From Hawksworthiomyces lignivorus (Eukaryota > Ascomycota > Sordariomycetes > Ophiostomatales > Ophiostomataceae), in assembly GCA_002917075.1 (NCBI GenBank), contig NTMA01000004.1:806001-870000 (forward strand): DNA of 64,000 bases, in the 5' to 3' direction. The position numbers and the translations under genes were made by a program. The notes beneath the pieces are model-generated. The model did no database searches, was not told where the DNA came from, and was given only the letters and a program-made list of their open reading frames with translations. The first letter of the stretch is position 1, and every line of letters starts with the position of its first letter. Below are positions 1 to 11,911 of the stretch, piece after piece.

Positions 1-3000
1 CTGTCACGTATTTAACTGGTCATTACTTGGCCTGTGTGTCAAATGCTATTGTTTTGTGGAAGAGAAGGCTGGAAGGAGGTAGAGATGGAGATCAAAGGGG
101 GGGTTTTGGAGGGGAGGGGAGAACAATGGTGCTGTTTTGCCCACTTTCATCTCCCCTCTATGTCCACACCCTCTTGGGGTATACTAATCCGATTGCGCCG
201 CAGCTTTCAACAGCGAGGCATTCTTTCAGACCAATAGTGCCTTCTTTTAATTAATACACCGGACCCAAAGGGACAGAAAATACAAGAGGGGAAGCCGAGC
301 CAAGAGGCCGGAGGGTAATGGAATCAACGGTGTCGGAGGCTAAGCAACCCCTTACTTACATTTTGGATCTACTGGTTCGCGGTGCAAGATGCTAAGTCGT
401 GAGACAGTTAGAAAGGAGTGTGCAGAGTGTGAAATTGCGACCATCAATCACTCTCAGTCTCCGATAGGAAAAGAAATAGAAAATATCTGAAAGAATTCTG
501 CTTTCAGCTATTTGACTCACCGTTCTGAATTTTCGTTCGCTCTTGACAGAAGCAAATGGAGCTGTCTAATCTCGGTAAATTTTGCTGTCTGTTTCCCCTA
601 GAATTTGGCGTGCTGCACAAATACGAAATTCACAGGCAGGCAGCCCATCCCTCTGAAAAATACTTGTCGAATTTAGGCCAACGCGACACACATTCATGGT
701 GAACCTTGTGCGCTGTCAGCAAGGAGAGTTATATACGAGTAAAAACAACCCTGGAACTTAGGGGGCTTCAGAAGTAGGTAAAAGCATCTACTCGATACCT
801 TGTGACCATATCAATCACAGCACGGGCGTGGCCGGGCGACGAGCAACAAATTGCGTGTGCCTAATATTCCATTACTGTTTTATGATCTTTATCCCTCTTT
901 ACATTTATTTTCGTTTCCCCCCAAATAGTTATTGCTCATCGGTGCTTGAAAAGCTGAGCTGGGAGACATCTGTTTACTTTGTTTGATGGCATTTGGAGAA
1001 AAAATAGCAATACGATAAGGCATCTTGCTTTTTGTGCAATGCCATGCCTGCTTTGGCTAGAGAAGAAAGAAAGTCGGTGATGGCTAACATGTCTCTGGAT
1101 CCAACATGGCAAAAGCTCTACTCCCAGTCAAAGAAGATCACCAAGTGCCCAGCAAGATAGCACCCGCCGCTACACTTCGCTCACCTTTCCAAGACGCGCT
1201 GATAGCTCTACAGAGGCATCACATACATCTTGGTGTGCAGCCAGCACCTGTCGTCCACGGATTCTTGTCTGTACCATAATCTAACCAAAAGACGTCGAAT
1301 TTGCCATAGACACTAACATGTTACCGCTGAATATCTCGTCCTGGCTTGTATAGGTTGAGCTCGGGAACCCGGACAGCCCTACATGAAGGCAAAAGTCGCA
1401 CATTTCTGGGACGTCCAACCAACCGCTGTTCTGTAAGTCGCTGAAAAAAGTCTTCCATTATTTTTGTGTCATCGAGCAATCATAGCTAAGCATCATAGCC
1501 ATCTAAGTGTAACCCCCTACGAAAGCTATTGCATGATAGTTCGATCGATCGACCGACTGTAGCGCCAAGACCGTTCCGACATCTCCATTTCAATATCCCT
1601 AAGAACCGCGTCACGACGGCCGACAATCGAGAGCAGCGCCTTATGCCGTGCGTGGCACACTCTGTTGCCGAGAACCCTCACTATCTCGAAGCCATCACGA
1701 GCTCCCATGGTTTGGATACTAGATTGGAATCTGATATTCTATGTGGAAGGAAAATGATGGCTAAGCAGGCCAAACCTCTTGATTCCTGAAGTCACTGTTA
1801 TTAGCACGACTGTCTCTAGTTGACTTAATCGTCAGTGTTGCCCGCAGAAATAGAGTTTTCCTGTGCTAGTGAAGACTTGCTATACCTGCGGGCCGTGAGA
1901 AGTGTAGCCTTTTGTCTCTTCAAACCTGATCATAGACAAATGCTGTGCTATCTTTCAGAGAGCCTTGCCTATATGAAAGCTCCAAGTGGAAGGTTTTTGG
2001 TTTGGGCCATACAGCGATCGGGAGCATCTCTCTCTCAGGGACTGCGACTGGTTCTGTCAAAGCTGACAGATCCTTGGTTATACTTTATTAGAGATCCCAG
2101 CATTGATGGAAGTTGTCCAAGTCTTCACAGACGGCCTCGAAGCTGATGCTAAGGCTTGGTGGTGTGGCGAGAAAATCGACTCATGCTGGTAACAGAATAC
2201 AGCTGGGTCTAGTTAGTGTTATTTGGTACTACGGTCTACGGCACGAAGAGACTTGACGAACCCCGCAGACATTAAGTGAGAGAGCGTATATGCCATAGAA
2301 GACCAAAAAGCCTGTTTGGTTCCCTTTGGCAATGACGCTGCAGCCGCGGTCTTTCATGTCATAATCCATTGGCATGTTCCATAACGTTGAATTTCTGACG
2401 GTCACAACACAGAAGGATGACTCTACGAGGCGGGGAATAAACCCAAAGTTACTTTACGGGACAATAGTTATTGACCTATGGAGCCTCCCCGATGCTAGTG
2501 ATTGGTTATGCCACAGTCTGCATCCGATTATTTTATTGCAACCTTGGTTGCGAGATGATGATTGGATTACATGCGAATTCGATAGAGCTGAGGCTGGATC
2601 TGTCCTTTTGATCAAAGAGGATATGAAGAACAAGCTGATATAGCTTGTTGCTGAATTACTGAATGATTAGGTCTTGCTGAACCTTAGAAGTTCGTGAATA
2701 TCATTCGGTGGAAGCATACTCCTGGACAACATCAGCCAAGTCGGTGTCTGATACATCACAGAATGGTAGTGATCGGAGCCAGACCGCACATAATGAAGAA
2801 CTATAACGTTTCTTAGCCGCAGTGGCGATAGTATTGTCCGTACTACGTCAAGGGATCCACGGCGACACTATTCAGCCTGCATACCCGCTTTTCCTTATTT
2901 TCTCAGCCTTTTTCCCCCACGAAGTTACTTCCAGTCCTAAACTGTCCTAGTTTAATGTGAAGGCTATTTGAATATGCAACACTCCTGTATAATTATTATT

Positions 3001-3194
3001 TACTTTTCCCTTTTTACCAACCTCTCTAAATTTGCGATGAAGAGATAGAAGCACGTTACGGTTTAAAAAACGACAAAGGCCTGGTGCAGATACACGCAAT
3101 CGAAAGTCTAAGGAGAGTATGACAAAAGCCAGCATGTGAAGTCCGGCTGTTTCAAGAATGAGAGGATTTAACACCATTCGGCAACAAATGCCAA
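1..3194. other. Gene-poor left flank
   Basis: I see no recognisable gene in this stretch. The longest open frames (for example 1835-2146 and 2374-2643 on the + strand) are about 90-100 codons, have no family motif I know, and lack the GC-rich codon pattern of the real genes nearby. Base composition is mixed and close to 45 percent GC by eye. I found no transposase, reverse transcriptase, tRNA or rRNA signature. Confidence 0.5.
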
Positions 3195-4579
3195 TTAGAC
3201 ATGGGCCCAGCCATTGTAGACAAGGGTCTGCATCTCATTGATGAGACAGAACATGCCAGGCTCGCTGCTGCCGGGATAGAGATCTTCCCACTCGCGCTCC
3301 AATCGTCGCACGAGCCATTCCTTGAACTTTGGCGTCATGAGCCACCTGCTGAGTCTATTCTTCCATAGACCGGTGAAAATCTCAGAGTAGGTCAGCCACG
3401 GACCATCGGGATGGACCATGTTGTACGCCCGCGTGTTGTAGCCAACACGAATGTTTGGATTGAGATAGACGCCGTCTTCTCGCGATCCAGGGTTGTCGGC
3501 GTGGATGAGGCAGCATTCTGAGGCCTCGATATGATAGTTGGCGAGAGAATCATCGATGCCGCGGAATGTTAGCGCGTGAGAGCCCGTGAATGCGGCGGCG
3601 GGCATAAAAACTATGGCATTGTCAGCAGCAGTTTCCAGGTCAAGGCCGCAGAACTTTTGCAAGGGACACGAGGGATGTGTTTGAGGACTCACCCATGCCG
3701 TTCCAGCAACTGGAGACAGGAACCGGCTTGCTCTGTTTCACAGCACTTCTGGACTTGGACGAACGAAAATACGGCCACGTGTGCGAGGCATGCTCGTGCC
3801 CGTCAGCATCCCGCAGCGCAAACGTGTCGTAGTACTTGGGGGGCTTGCTGAAATCCAACGAGCAGGCCGCGGCGTACTTGCCGCCGTTTGTGTTTAGCAG
3901 CGCCACCGCGTCTGCAGCCTGGAGGTGAAGCGTCAGAAGAGATGTACCGAGACGGCCAGCCCAAGAGGCCAGAAGACAGCTCACATACCGTGAAAACGAC
4001 GTCGTTCAGGAAGAGCACGTAGTCAAAGACGGTGCCATTTGCGGCCAGCTCGGCCAGGGGCTCCAGCGACTTGTTCCGCAGGCGGGCGAGGTAGGGGATC
4101 CGCCTGAGCTCGATCTGGTCGCGCGGCGTGCGGATCCAGCCGCCGCCTGGGTTTCGAGGCGGCGACGAGATCTCCTGCTTGCGCGTCGTCGGGTCCAGGA
4201 CGATTTTGCGCGCCACGCCCATGCTCCCCAGCGCCTGGTCCAGCTCCCGGAGCGCGCCCTTGGTGTTGTCCCAGCTGCCGCTCTCATAGACGCTGATGAA
4301 CAGGTTGTCCGGCCCAAAGACCTGCGCGAGGTCGATCACGGCCTTATTCCACGCCTCGCGGAGAATCAGCTCATTGTTCCAGTGCAGGCTCGCGACGTAG
4401 ACGCGGACTGGGCTGCGCAGCGCGCCTTGCTCTTGGATCTCCTGGTTTGCCTGGGACAGCCGGTAGCGGACGATCACGACGTCAATTAGCGTCCAGAGGA
4501 CAAGGGTGATGAGGAGATGCGGCAGAAGAGTCGCCCGTCCCCGGCGGTTTCGGAAGCGCCGTGAGGGCCACCAAAACAT
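3195..4579 (-). CDS. GT69 (CAP59/CMT1-type) alpha-1,3-mannosyltransferase-like protein
   Basis: This is a type II Golgi-membrane glycosyltransferase of the CAP59/CMT1 family (GT69), which is known to transfer mannose in fungal glycan and capsule synthesis. Three exons read 4579-3989, 3918-3693 and 3610-3195, joined by 70- and 82-nt GT-AG introns, giving about 410 residues. The N-terminus is basic and is followed by a hydrophobic signal anchor at residues 18-37. Family marks in order are VYVASLHWNNE, SVYESGSWDNT, the FLNDVVFT segment split by intron 1, YAAACSLDF, and SCWNGM across intron 2. The open frame extends to 4591, but the codon there is TTG; the first ATG is at 4579. The exact donor, acceptor and linkage cannot be told from sequence. 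Nothing suggests a break. Confidence 0.9.
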
Positions 4580-6316
4580 TAGAGAGATCAAATGCCTCAG
4601 AAAGAGACACTGTAAGCATATGCTCGAGTATATCTCGAGCGTGCAAATTTAGCTTGGAGGAGTGGGTGTTGGGCGAAGGCGGGATGGAATGTGTTTGGGA
4701 GCTTAGGTATGCGAGAGGACGGAATACTAAAAACATTTCGGATTCAACGGGCGCAGAGCTGTGATTTTAAGTGGGACTAGCCTTACGGCTGGGTCCTGTA
4801 ATCCATCGAATAGGGGCGGGAGGCAGCGCTAATATACAGTGCTAGTACTGTATAGCTGAACGCAGCAAAACGTAGCTGTCAGCGGCCCATCTTACGACCT
4901 AAGATTGAAATGATCTGAACTGATCAGAATGTGTTCTGCGGCATCTTACGAGCACACAACAGATTATTGCATCCTTTCGCTTGTTGCAATGCGCCCTCCC
5001 GTTTAGTGGCAGCAGATGAGGCGGTCTCGCGGCTTGCCTGTGCAGCGGCTTTTTAGCACGCGTCGCCATTTTTGGGGAGGGCGAGCTGACATGCATGTCG
5101 GCTGCCGTGTGGAGGGAGGAAAAAAGAGACAGACAACAGTGACATGAACGCGTTTCCTGGGTTGAGAAAGCCGGCTGCCTCTCAAGTTAAGTGGAGAACC
5201 AGAAAGGAGCAAATTAGCAAAATGATGCAAAAGCCTTCTACAATATCACTCTCGAACAGCTGGCGTCCAAGCCGCCCTGCCGATGCTGAGAATAATCGGA
5301 TGGTGGATGTGTGCTGTTGATGACGCAGCTGCACGTAGTCTGCAGTTGTGTAATACGCCTACTCGATCCACCTTGCCGGCTTTCTGCTCTGTCTTTTGAG
5401 TGAATTAGACGCCTCCACCGCTACACGAGCAGCCGCTCTTTTTGCATTAGGCCTGGCTTGGAAAATGTAAGTGTACCGTATTTAGTGCTCTTTACAGTGC
5501 AATTGCCTTGTACTGTACTTCATAGGCTGTTTTCAGTGATAACCATTTTTACATAACGCCGTTTGGAATGAGACTGAATTTGTGACGAGGCATGTACTTA
5601 TTTCCTCCCCTATTTATTTTATGTTTGTTAACTTTTTTCTGAAATTGATTTTCTCTTTTGTTTCCTCTCTCTTCTTTTCTCTTGTTTCATTCCAGTTTAA
5701 ACAGCCTCTTCTCCAAGTCCTCAAACATACCATTTCTCTAGGTACTTATTCTTACGGCTCGACTCCTCATCTCCGTAAGCACACTAACATGGCTTCCCTT
5801 TAGGAGGATGTGAGGCTGATACTGTGGAATTTCTTCGAGTGGCATTTGGCGTCATTGAGGTTGATGAACGCTTTTACCACGGCACTTTACTAATTGAATA
5901 AATGGACAACCCACTTCGGCAATGGGAAGCAATATGAGTCAACTCTTGAGGTGCTCAAACCTTTCCGTGTATTGATGTTTTAGCTTGATCTACTTAATTC
6001 TATCCTCTCTTTCCTCTGCTTTCTCCTTCTATCCCATGAACATATTGCAACGCCAGCATATTTATCTGCATATCTGAATACACCAGGTGGCCGCTGAATA
6101 AATTTGCTCTAAGATGCTATTCACTTTAATAACATATATGATAAATATATTTCTGTCTGTTGTACGATCCAGCAATCTCCAAAATGCTTGCATACTTCAA
6201 GTTTGTTCGAAAGATAAGCCAGAAAATAATTTACTGGTCTCCCAGATTTCTGGTCCTTGACTTGCCTTGGTCGATTTTTGGAAGATTGCTTTGGATTTGC
6301 GGGTTCTTGGTTTTTT
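4580..6316. other. Intergenic, upstream of the glycosyltransferase gene
   Basis: No gene is recognised here. The part next to 4579 must hold the promoter and 5' leader of the minus-strand glycosyltransferase gene. The part near 6300 holds the 3' end of the minus-strand permease gene. The region around 5600-5700 is T-rich, and around 6120-6160 it is AT-rich with repeated ATAT words. No family match can be made in any frame. Confidence 0.5.
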
Positions 6317-8548
6317 CTAATGCGCGAACCTGAAATCTAGTCGTTTGTTGCCCTCATCTTTCGTCGTTGCCAGATAATCCAGCCTCTGCTGTTCGCTCAT
6401 TGCGTTCCAGATGCGATCCCGCTGCTTGTTCCTGTAAATGTAGTAAACTTTGGCAAAGCCATAAACCAAAAAGTTCAGAGAAAGGACACCGAGGAGAACT
6501 TTATTGCCGCGCCGATAAAGCGGCTTGTCATCTTCACGGTATATCTGGGCCGAGATGATGCCTGACAACTGGACAAACATATTGTATGCCGCGGCTGAGA
6601 CGGTCCTTGATCGTACTGTATTGGAATTGCGGCTGTTCCAGGCCACTTGGATGGGATGTGCTGTATGTAGTGTTAGAAAACGGTTGACTCTAGGAGCTCT
6701 TGACCATCTTTGCCAGTTCACACTTACCGTACGGCTGACTTAAGAAGAGAGTCATTACTACATAAACTACCCACTTGCTGCTCTCGGAAGTGTACGCAAC
6801 CTCGAGCCAGATCAAAAACGGGATACACCAGACCTGGGCCAACATTGCGGTAAGGGTTAATTCATTCCACCATTCTGACAAGGAAGATAATATGAACATG
6901 GTGAATACTAAAGATGGGAATTTATGATTAGCATGTTATTGAACAGTATCATATACTTTGACAAGAAGAATAAACGTACTGCTCAAGACACTCTCGGGGA
7001 TTGCCAACAGATTGGTTTGGAAAGTTGTAAAGCCGAGGCTTCTAAGGGACAGGGTCAGATAGCTGCCGGGAGGACTACTTGGAATCTCAAACATCATTCC
7101 AATCATATACAGCGGCCTGAATTAAGCAAGATTAGTAAGATTTTTTGAGTCGACTTTTTTTTGTATCAGCATTGACTAACCATAAATCATAGTCGCAAAG
7201 ACTCTTCCATAGCAGCTTAGGCGTAACTGGCTGTCGGTTATGCATACCGCTCTTCGAAGGGTCGTCACGGAGAACGCGGTTCACCATAATTGTCTCTTCT
7301 CGTGGCGTGAACCACCCGTTTTTACCACGGAACCAGCTTGCTGTCTGGCATGGTCCGGGAGGCATTAAGAGAAAGGCGAAAATGCCAGCGACAAAAGTAA
7401 TGCAGCCCTGTATGAGAGTATTAGAAAGTTATGTTAAAAACTTGGATCGAGAGGCGGCTTACTTCAATTAAGAAGAGCCATCTCCAGCCGCCGTAGCCTT
7501 TTACCCCACGCATATGAAGAATACCAAATGCCATTATATCCGCGCCGATCTCAGCAGCGGTATCCATTCCCCAGAACCAACTCAAGCGAAGGGACATTTC
7601 GTGATGTTTATAAAAATACGAAAGATATAGGACGACCTATGCCAAGGTTAGTTCAGCTGACAATGTCTTTCCCTAATATGAAAACAAGGTTATTCGATTC
7701 ATCCAACTCACATCGGGAATGAAACCGCCTTGAAGAATACCTAGCAAAGCTCTGCAAGCCAGAAAAGAGGATCGGCCGGATAGCCAAAACTGAGAGCCTG
7801 CAACAATGCTCCACAAGCACATCTGCGTAGGAATCCAACGATCAGGGCCCATCCACTTGGAAACCAGCTGAGAGGGGATCTCGGCGCTCAAAAAAGAGAC
7901 CAATCGAACAGTGGTTCCCAAATTGTAATCTTTGAATTATTAGAACAAATAACGGGTAGGAAAGGATGTAGTATGGCTAGCGATAAAAAAAAAACATTGC
8001 TTACCATTCGTAGTTAACCCGAGATCGTCAAGGAGATTATCGGACAAGGCTTGACCAAGATTGGATCTATCCAATTCAAGTGCCATGAACATAAAGCAAG
8101 CAAAGCTCATGATACGGAAGTCAATCTTGCGAATTAGAGAATACTCTTCGCCCCAGGTCCATCGTGCCAGAGGATCGAAGCGTTTGGTGTTCTCCCTATA
8201 CAACAGTGTTGCGTTAATTCAATATCCCGAGGGAGATGTTGGCACAATAAAACAGTTACCATTTAGCAGGAGGCTGGTATTTTTCGGCAGTGTCTGGGTC
8301 ATCGAATACACTAGGCTGAGAAGACTTAGTTAATGCCCTTCAATCTGATGCAGGATAGACTTTCAGTCTCGTATTCTTCAGCTTACTAGAGTTGCAATGC
8401 TGTCCGGGTCATAGCCTTTTCCCTTCAGACGCTGCCACCAGAAGCGTCTCTCATTGCTAGGGTCACCCAAGGGCGGAAAATCTATAGGAGTTATAGAAGT
8501 ATACGCCTCCTTCTTGATATCAAACTGCCTCGCAATTGCCGTCGACAT
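6317..8548 (-). CDS. MFS allantoate permease-like transporter (Dal5/ACS anion:cation symporter family)
   Basis: This is a plasma-membrane major facilitator of the Dal5/anion:cation symporter group, whose members import allantoate, ureidosuccinate, pantothenate and related anions. I build nine exons: 8548-8387, 8315-8260, 8195-8005, 7929-7712, 7636-7463, 7407-7181, 7116-6980, 6907-6728 and 6660-6317. Introns are 55-75 nt and the product is 562 residues, close to yeast Dal5. Family marks are [23 protein letters not shown] in the first helix region, [64 protein letters not shown]-like PESVLS, and the conserved ending RLDFRFAH. The start is the ATG at 8548; an earlier in-frame codon at 8581 would add 11 residues. 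The substrate cannot be assigned. Confidence 0.92.
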
Positions 8549-10044
8549 CTTGGTAATACAGGATATACTCAGGAGTGACAATTCAAAAGCTTTTTTTTGT
8601 ATAACAAGACTATCCAGAATTTGAGAAAGCTAGATGTCAAATTCGAGAATTGCTGTACGATTTGTACTCTCCCAGTCGACCGGGTCCCGTAATAACGAGG
8701 TTACACCGGCCGTGGTGACATCATTGACCGCGGAAATGGCATTTTGTTCAGATATCTTCCACCCACGCCGCTGACTTTCCTGATTCCAAGGCATATAGCC
8801 ATCATCAACCATAACAATGACCGTATATACGCATTGTGCAATCATGTTTCATTTTTGCTTCTTGTGGACCCTAGCAATGAACGAGGGGAGGCCGTGTCGG
8901 TGCCGGATTTTCAGCCCCAGATGCTATATCTGGTGGTAGGATAAAAGGATCCGACTAGTTCCACCAATTTAGAAGCCGCACGGCCCGACTGTGGAGCTTA
9001 CAGTGGTGATATTTTGGTTAGAGTTTCAGTGTCGCGAAGGGAGTTAAAAATGACGACCACAAAGTTTCCGCCACTAAGAAAGCTTGGTCTTCTTTTGACG
9101 TCGTACTCTCCTAATGTCCCACTTTATTTGAATGTCGCCTTACTCCCCTAACTTATCCATTTGATAGATATAAGCCATTGAATTAAAAGAAAGCTCACGA
9201 ATCCGCTACTAAGACATTTTGATTATGGAAAAGTCCCTACTTGCCGCGGCCCGGCTGGGCGCTGACCAACAGAGACGATTTAACATACTAGGTTTGATAA
9301 CAGCCCGTTATCCCACACGAAAATGCTCACTGGAAAATCTCCTCTTTCAGACATGTGCCTGTGCAGCCCCTGCTCTAGCCTGCTTAGAGGTACTTTCATG
9401 TACTCCTATGACACAGCCACAGTGCTGTGTTTAGACCAATCGACTGGGGTTTCCGTGACCAATTAGCCTGCAGAGATTTCTTTTAAAATCGTAAAGATAT
9501 TGTAATGTCTATCTATGTAGGTTACTAGAGCGGTTTGGGCGCTGAGGGCCGCTTATACGGGGAATTGACATATCTGACCGTTGTATTAAGAGGTACGTAT
9601 GAAAGATAAAAAGAACGCTTGTCACTTCAGTCAATTCCCACTTATTGTTACGATTTAGGTCCAGGACGACCTAAATGGAGATCCAAGAAGGCGGACAAAG
9701 ACGGCAGAATACAATACGGATACAAGAATACGAAGTTGTAACTATGAGAACTTCAGTTTGGATCAGCACCGAGGAACTGAGGTGTACACGTACAAAACTA
9801 TTGGCGAGATTCGAATAGAAGTGAAAATACTATTGTAAGTTGCTTACTTGGGCTTATCGCCACTGTGGGGTTGGGATTTACCCTGTGTCTGTAGTCTCCG
9901 CCTCCAACACAGCAGGGATCAAAGCTGTCGTATGAAACGAGTCTCAAAAACACCGCCGGGCTTCCATGCACTTTTCAAACAACACCTAAGTCAGACCACG
10001 TTCTTATCCTGACTATGTTAGTAACAATAAAGGACATTCCATAG
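8549..10044. other. Intergenic between permease and broken phosphotransferase gene
   Basis: No gene is recognised. A minus-strand open frame at 8630-8845 (71 codons) has no known motif. Near 9656-9673 there is a small inverted repeat, TAGGTC and GACCTA separated by 6 bases. The permease promoter should lie just above 8548. Confidence 0.4.
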
Positions 10045-11027
10045 TCTGACGATAAGGTTTTGCTCGAGTCCGGCTTCTTCATGCGACAGGACTCCTTGAG
10101 CCAAGTTCCGCTCCCCTTACCAGCAGCCGTGCGTGAGGAAGGCGCACGGCAAAATGGAGCCATCGCCGCAAAGCGCCTGACGCGACCGCCACCGGTCAAG
10201 TTTCCTTCTCTCGGCCTTCTAGTGCAGTACGGATCACTTGTGTCGGTGGCAGAAGGACAGTGTTTGTTCATGGCACGCAAACACCTGCCTGTGATACCGG
10301 TGCCGGAGGTCTATGGGTGGCAGCATGATGGTCTGCAGTCATTTATCTACATGGAACTTGTTGAAGGCGACACGCTCGAGGATGTGTGGGACAGTCTAAG
10401 TGAGGACGACCGGGTTGTCGTGTGTGGCCAACTTCGCAATGTCGTTGCTGCGTGGAGACGCCTCCCTCAAGAGCTCTTTGTTGACACCCTATTCATTGGT
10501 ATATTATAGTCCTTGGCGCTCACCTAAGTCAGCAACATTGTAATTGATTATCAATAGGCAACATTGTTGGCCAACGCTTGCTCGACTGGGTGTTTGTCAA
10601 CTCCGGCTCAGTAGGGGCTGGACCGTTTCCATCCGTGTCACAGTTCCACGACTGGTTCACCACGGCGTATGGTCCCAATCGCCTTAGTCCTTGGGAGGGA
10701 CTGTCGCCACACCCTTATCGCGGCCAGCTGCCAGACAACGTGTCCGTCGTCTTCACACATGCTGATCTGCACCCCAGTAATATTTTGTTGGTCCCACGAG
10801 ATGCAAATGCGAACCACAGCCCTCCCCGGATTGCTGCCTTCATCGATTGGCAGCAAGCGGGTTGGTACCCTGCATATTGGGAGTACTGAAAATCGCGCTG
10901 GGCATGGAGCGCCAAAATTGGCGCTGCATGGCCAGAAAAGTATCTCCCCCTGATTCTGGATATTGATTAATGCGATAAGGAGTATTATGACGTCTGGGAC
11001 CACTTTGTCATTGCGCGCGGCATGTAA
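10045..11027 (+). pseudogene. Aminoglycoside phosphotransferase (APH)-family kinase, broken at its 3' part
   Basis: The protein belongs to the large fungal APH/choline-kinase-like family of small-molecule phosphotransferases. The frame is open from 10045, with the first ATG at 10081. A 59-nt intron (10499-10557) joins DTLFIG to NIVGQRL. Family marks are FPSLGLLVQYG, VAEGQCLF, VIPVPEVYGW, SFIYMELVEGDTLEDVW, the catalytic loop THADLHPSNILL and the metal-binding segment AFIDWQQAGWYPAYWEY. Directly after YWEY an in-frame TGA (10887-10889) stops translation. The same frame then continues with recognisable family sequence (KSRWAW, WPEKYLPLILD), meets a second stop TAA (10968-10970), continues with YYDVWDHFVIARGM, and reaches the natural stop at 11025-11027. 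The C-terminal 46 codons or so are therefore lost although the active-site motifs are intact. The 5' end is also uncertain. Confidence 0.85.
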
Positions 11028-11235
11028 TCTTAAGCCTAGGCCGTTACAAAACTTGGAAATGATTTCACAGGTGGTATTCCAATCATCTGTTTAGCGCCAG
11101 GTGCTTTTTATCTTGTGTGATGTTTTTTTTTAGAATATAGCTTGGAAGGATTTCTTGCTGTATGAATTTAGCATTCCTACGTACGGTGCGTATTCATGCT
11201 TTCTTATGGTATACATTGTCTGCTAGCTCAATGGC

Positions 11236-11263
11236 TTTTTTTTTTTTTTTTTTTTTTTTTTTT
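11236..11263 (+). repeat. Homopolymer T28
   Basis: A run of 28 T directly precedes a CTAAC branch-like word and the acceptor CAG at 11281-11283 of the truncated DSC2 fragment. It marks the exact place where recognisable coding sequence begins. Confidence 0.95.
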
Positions 11264-11283
11264 CTAACAAAGTGCGCACGCAG

Positions 11284-11883
11284 TCCTTCATCGCCGTCAC
11301 CGCGCTCATCACGGCCGTGGTGCCGCCGCTGCTCGTAGGCGCCCTGCACGCGGCGACGCTGGGCCGCTTCTTCAACTACCTGCCGGCGGGCCCCACGGCC
11401 ATCGTGTTTGCCGTGCTGGCCCAGTACTACGCCATCGTGCCGCACACCTACACGTACCGCGTGGCCTTCTCGTCGCGGGCGGAGCCGCCGCCCGACAGCC
11501 TCGACGACTTTGTCGGCCTGACCTTCTCCGACAAGTCCTACCGCTACTTCCTGGCCGCCCAGCTCGCCCTCTTCCAGTGGCCCGGCTCTGTCCTGGCCGC
11601 CGCCGTCGGCTGGGTCGTCGGCCACGCCTGGCGCAACGACGTCCTGCCGGGCCGCCTCACCCAGTGGCGCGTCCCCGGCTGGGTCGTCGGCCTGCGCGCC
11701 AGCAAGCGCCGCGAGGAGTTTGAGGGCCTGCGCCGCCGCCTTGCCGGCGAAAACGGCGGCGGCGCTGCCGCCTCCGATGCCACAGGATCTGCCACCGGCG
11801 TCGAGGGCCTGGCCGCTGGCGACGGCGGCCGGCGGCGCCCCATGGGGCAGCAGATCCTCGACCAGTTTCGGGGGCCGAACTGA
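11284..11883 (+). pseudogene. DSC E3 ubiquitin ligase subunit 2-like (rhomboid/UBAC2-type) gene, 5'-truncated fragment
   Basis: The 200 codons match the second half of fungal Dsc2/UBAC2-like rhomboid-related membrane proteins. These work in the Golgi/ER DSC ubiquitin ligase that cleaves the SREBP factor and removes membrane proteins. Family marks are FFNYLPAGPTAIVFAVLAQYY, the polar stretch before LTFSDKSYRYFLAAQLALFQWPGS, WVVGHAWRNDVLPG, WRVPGWVVGL, and the ending RRRPMGQQILDQFRG. The reading frame is clean and very GC-rich. However, there is no ATG upstream in frame, and the expected first half (N-terminal helices and the VERMWGS-like loop) is not found in the roughly 250 bases before it. 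Coding sequence starts at an acceptor-like CAG just after T28. It is either a genuine truncation, an assembly join at the homopolymer, or a gene whose first exons lie unusually far upstream. Confidence 0.7.
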
Positions 11884-11888
11884 GGGCC

Positions 11889-11911
11889 GGAGAGAGAGAG
11901 AGAGAGAGAGA
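11889..11911 (+). repeat. (AG)n microsatellite
   Basis: About eleven AG units lie right after the stop codon of the DSC2-like fragment, within its presumed 3' untranslated region. Confidence 0.9.

Noticed and set aside
2374..2643. 89-codon + frame with protein-like composition
   Set aside because: No motif and no splice-linked continuation could be found, so I leave it unannotated.
4580..4591. Upstream start of the GT69 gene at 4591
   Set aside because: The codon at 4589-4591 is TTG on the coding strand. The first ATG is at 4579, and the signal anchor lies fully downstream of it.
10887..10889. RIP as the cause of the APH stop codon
   Set aside because: The ancestral codon is unknown and the surrounding gene is not enriched in C-to-T changes by eye. 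The gene-poor DNA here is also not AT-rich enough to suggest strong RIP.
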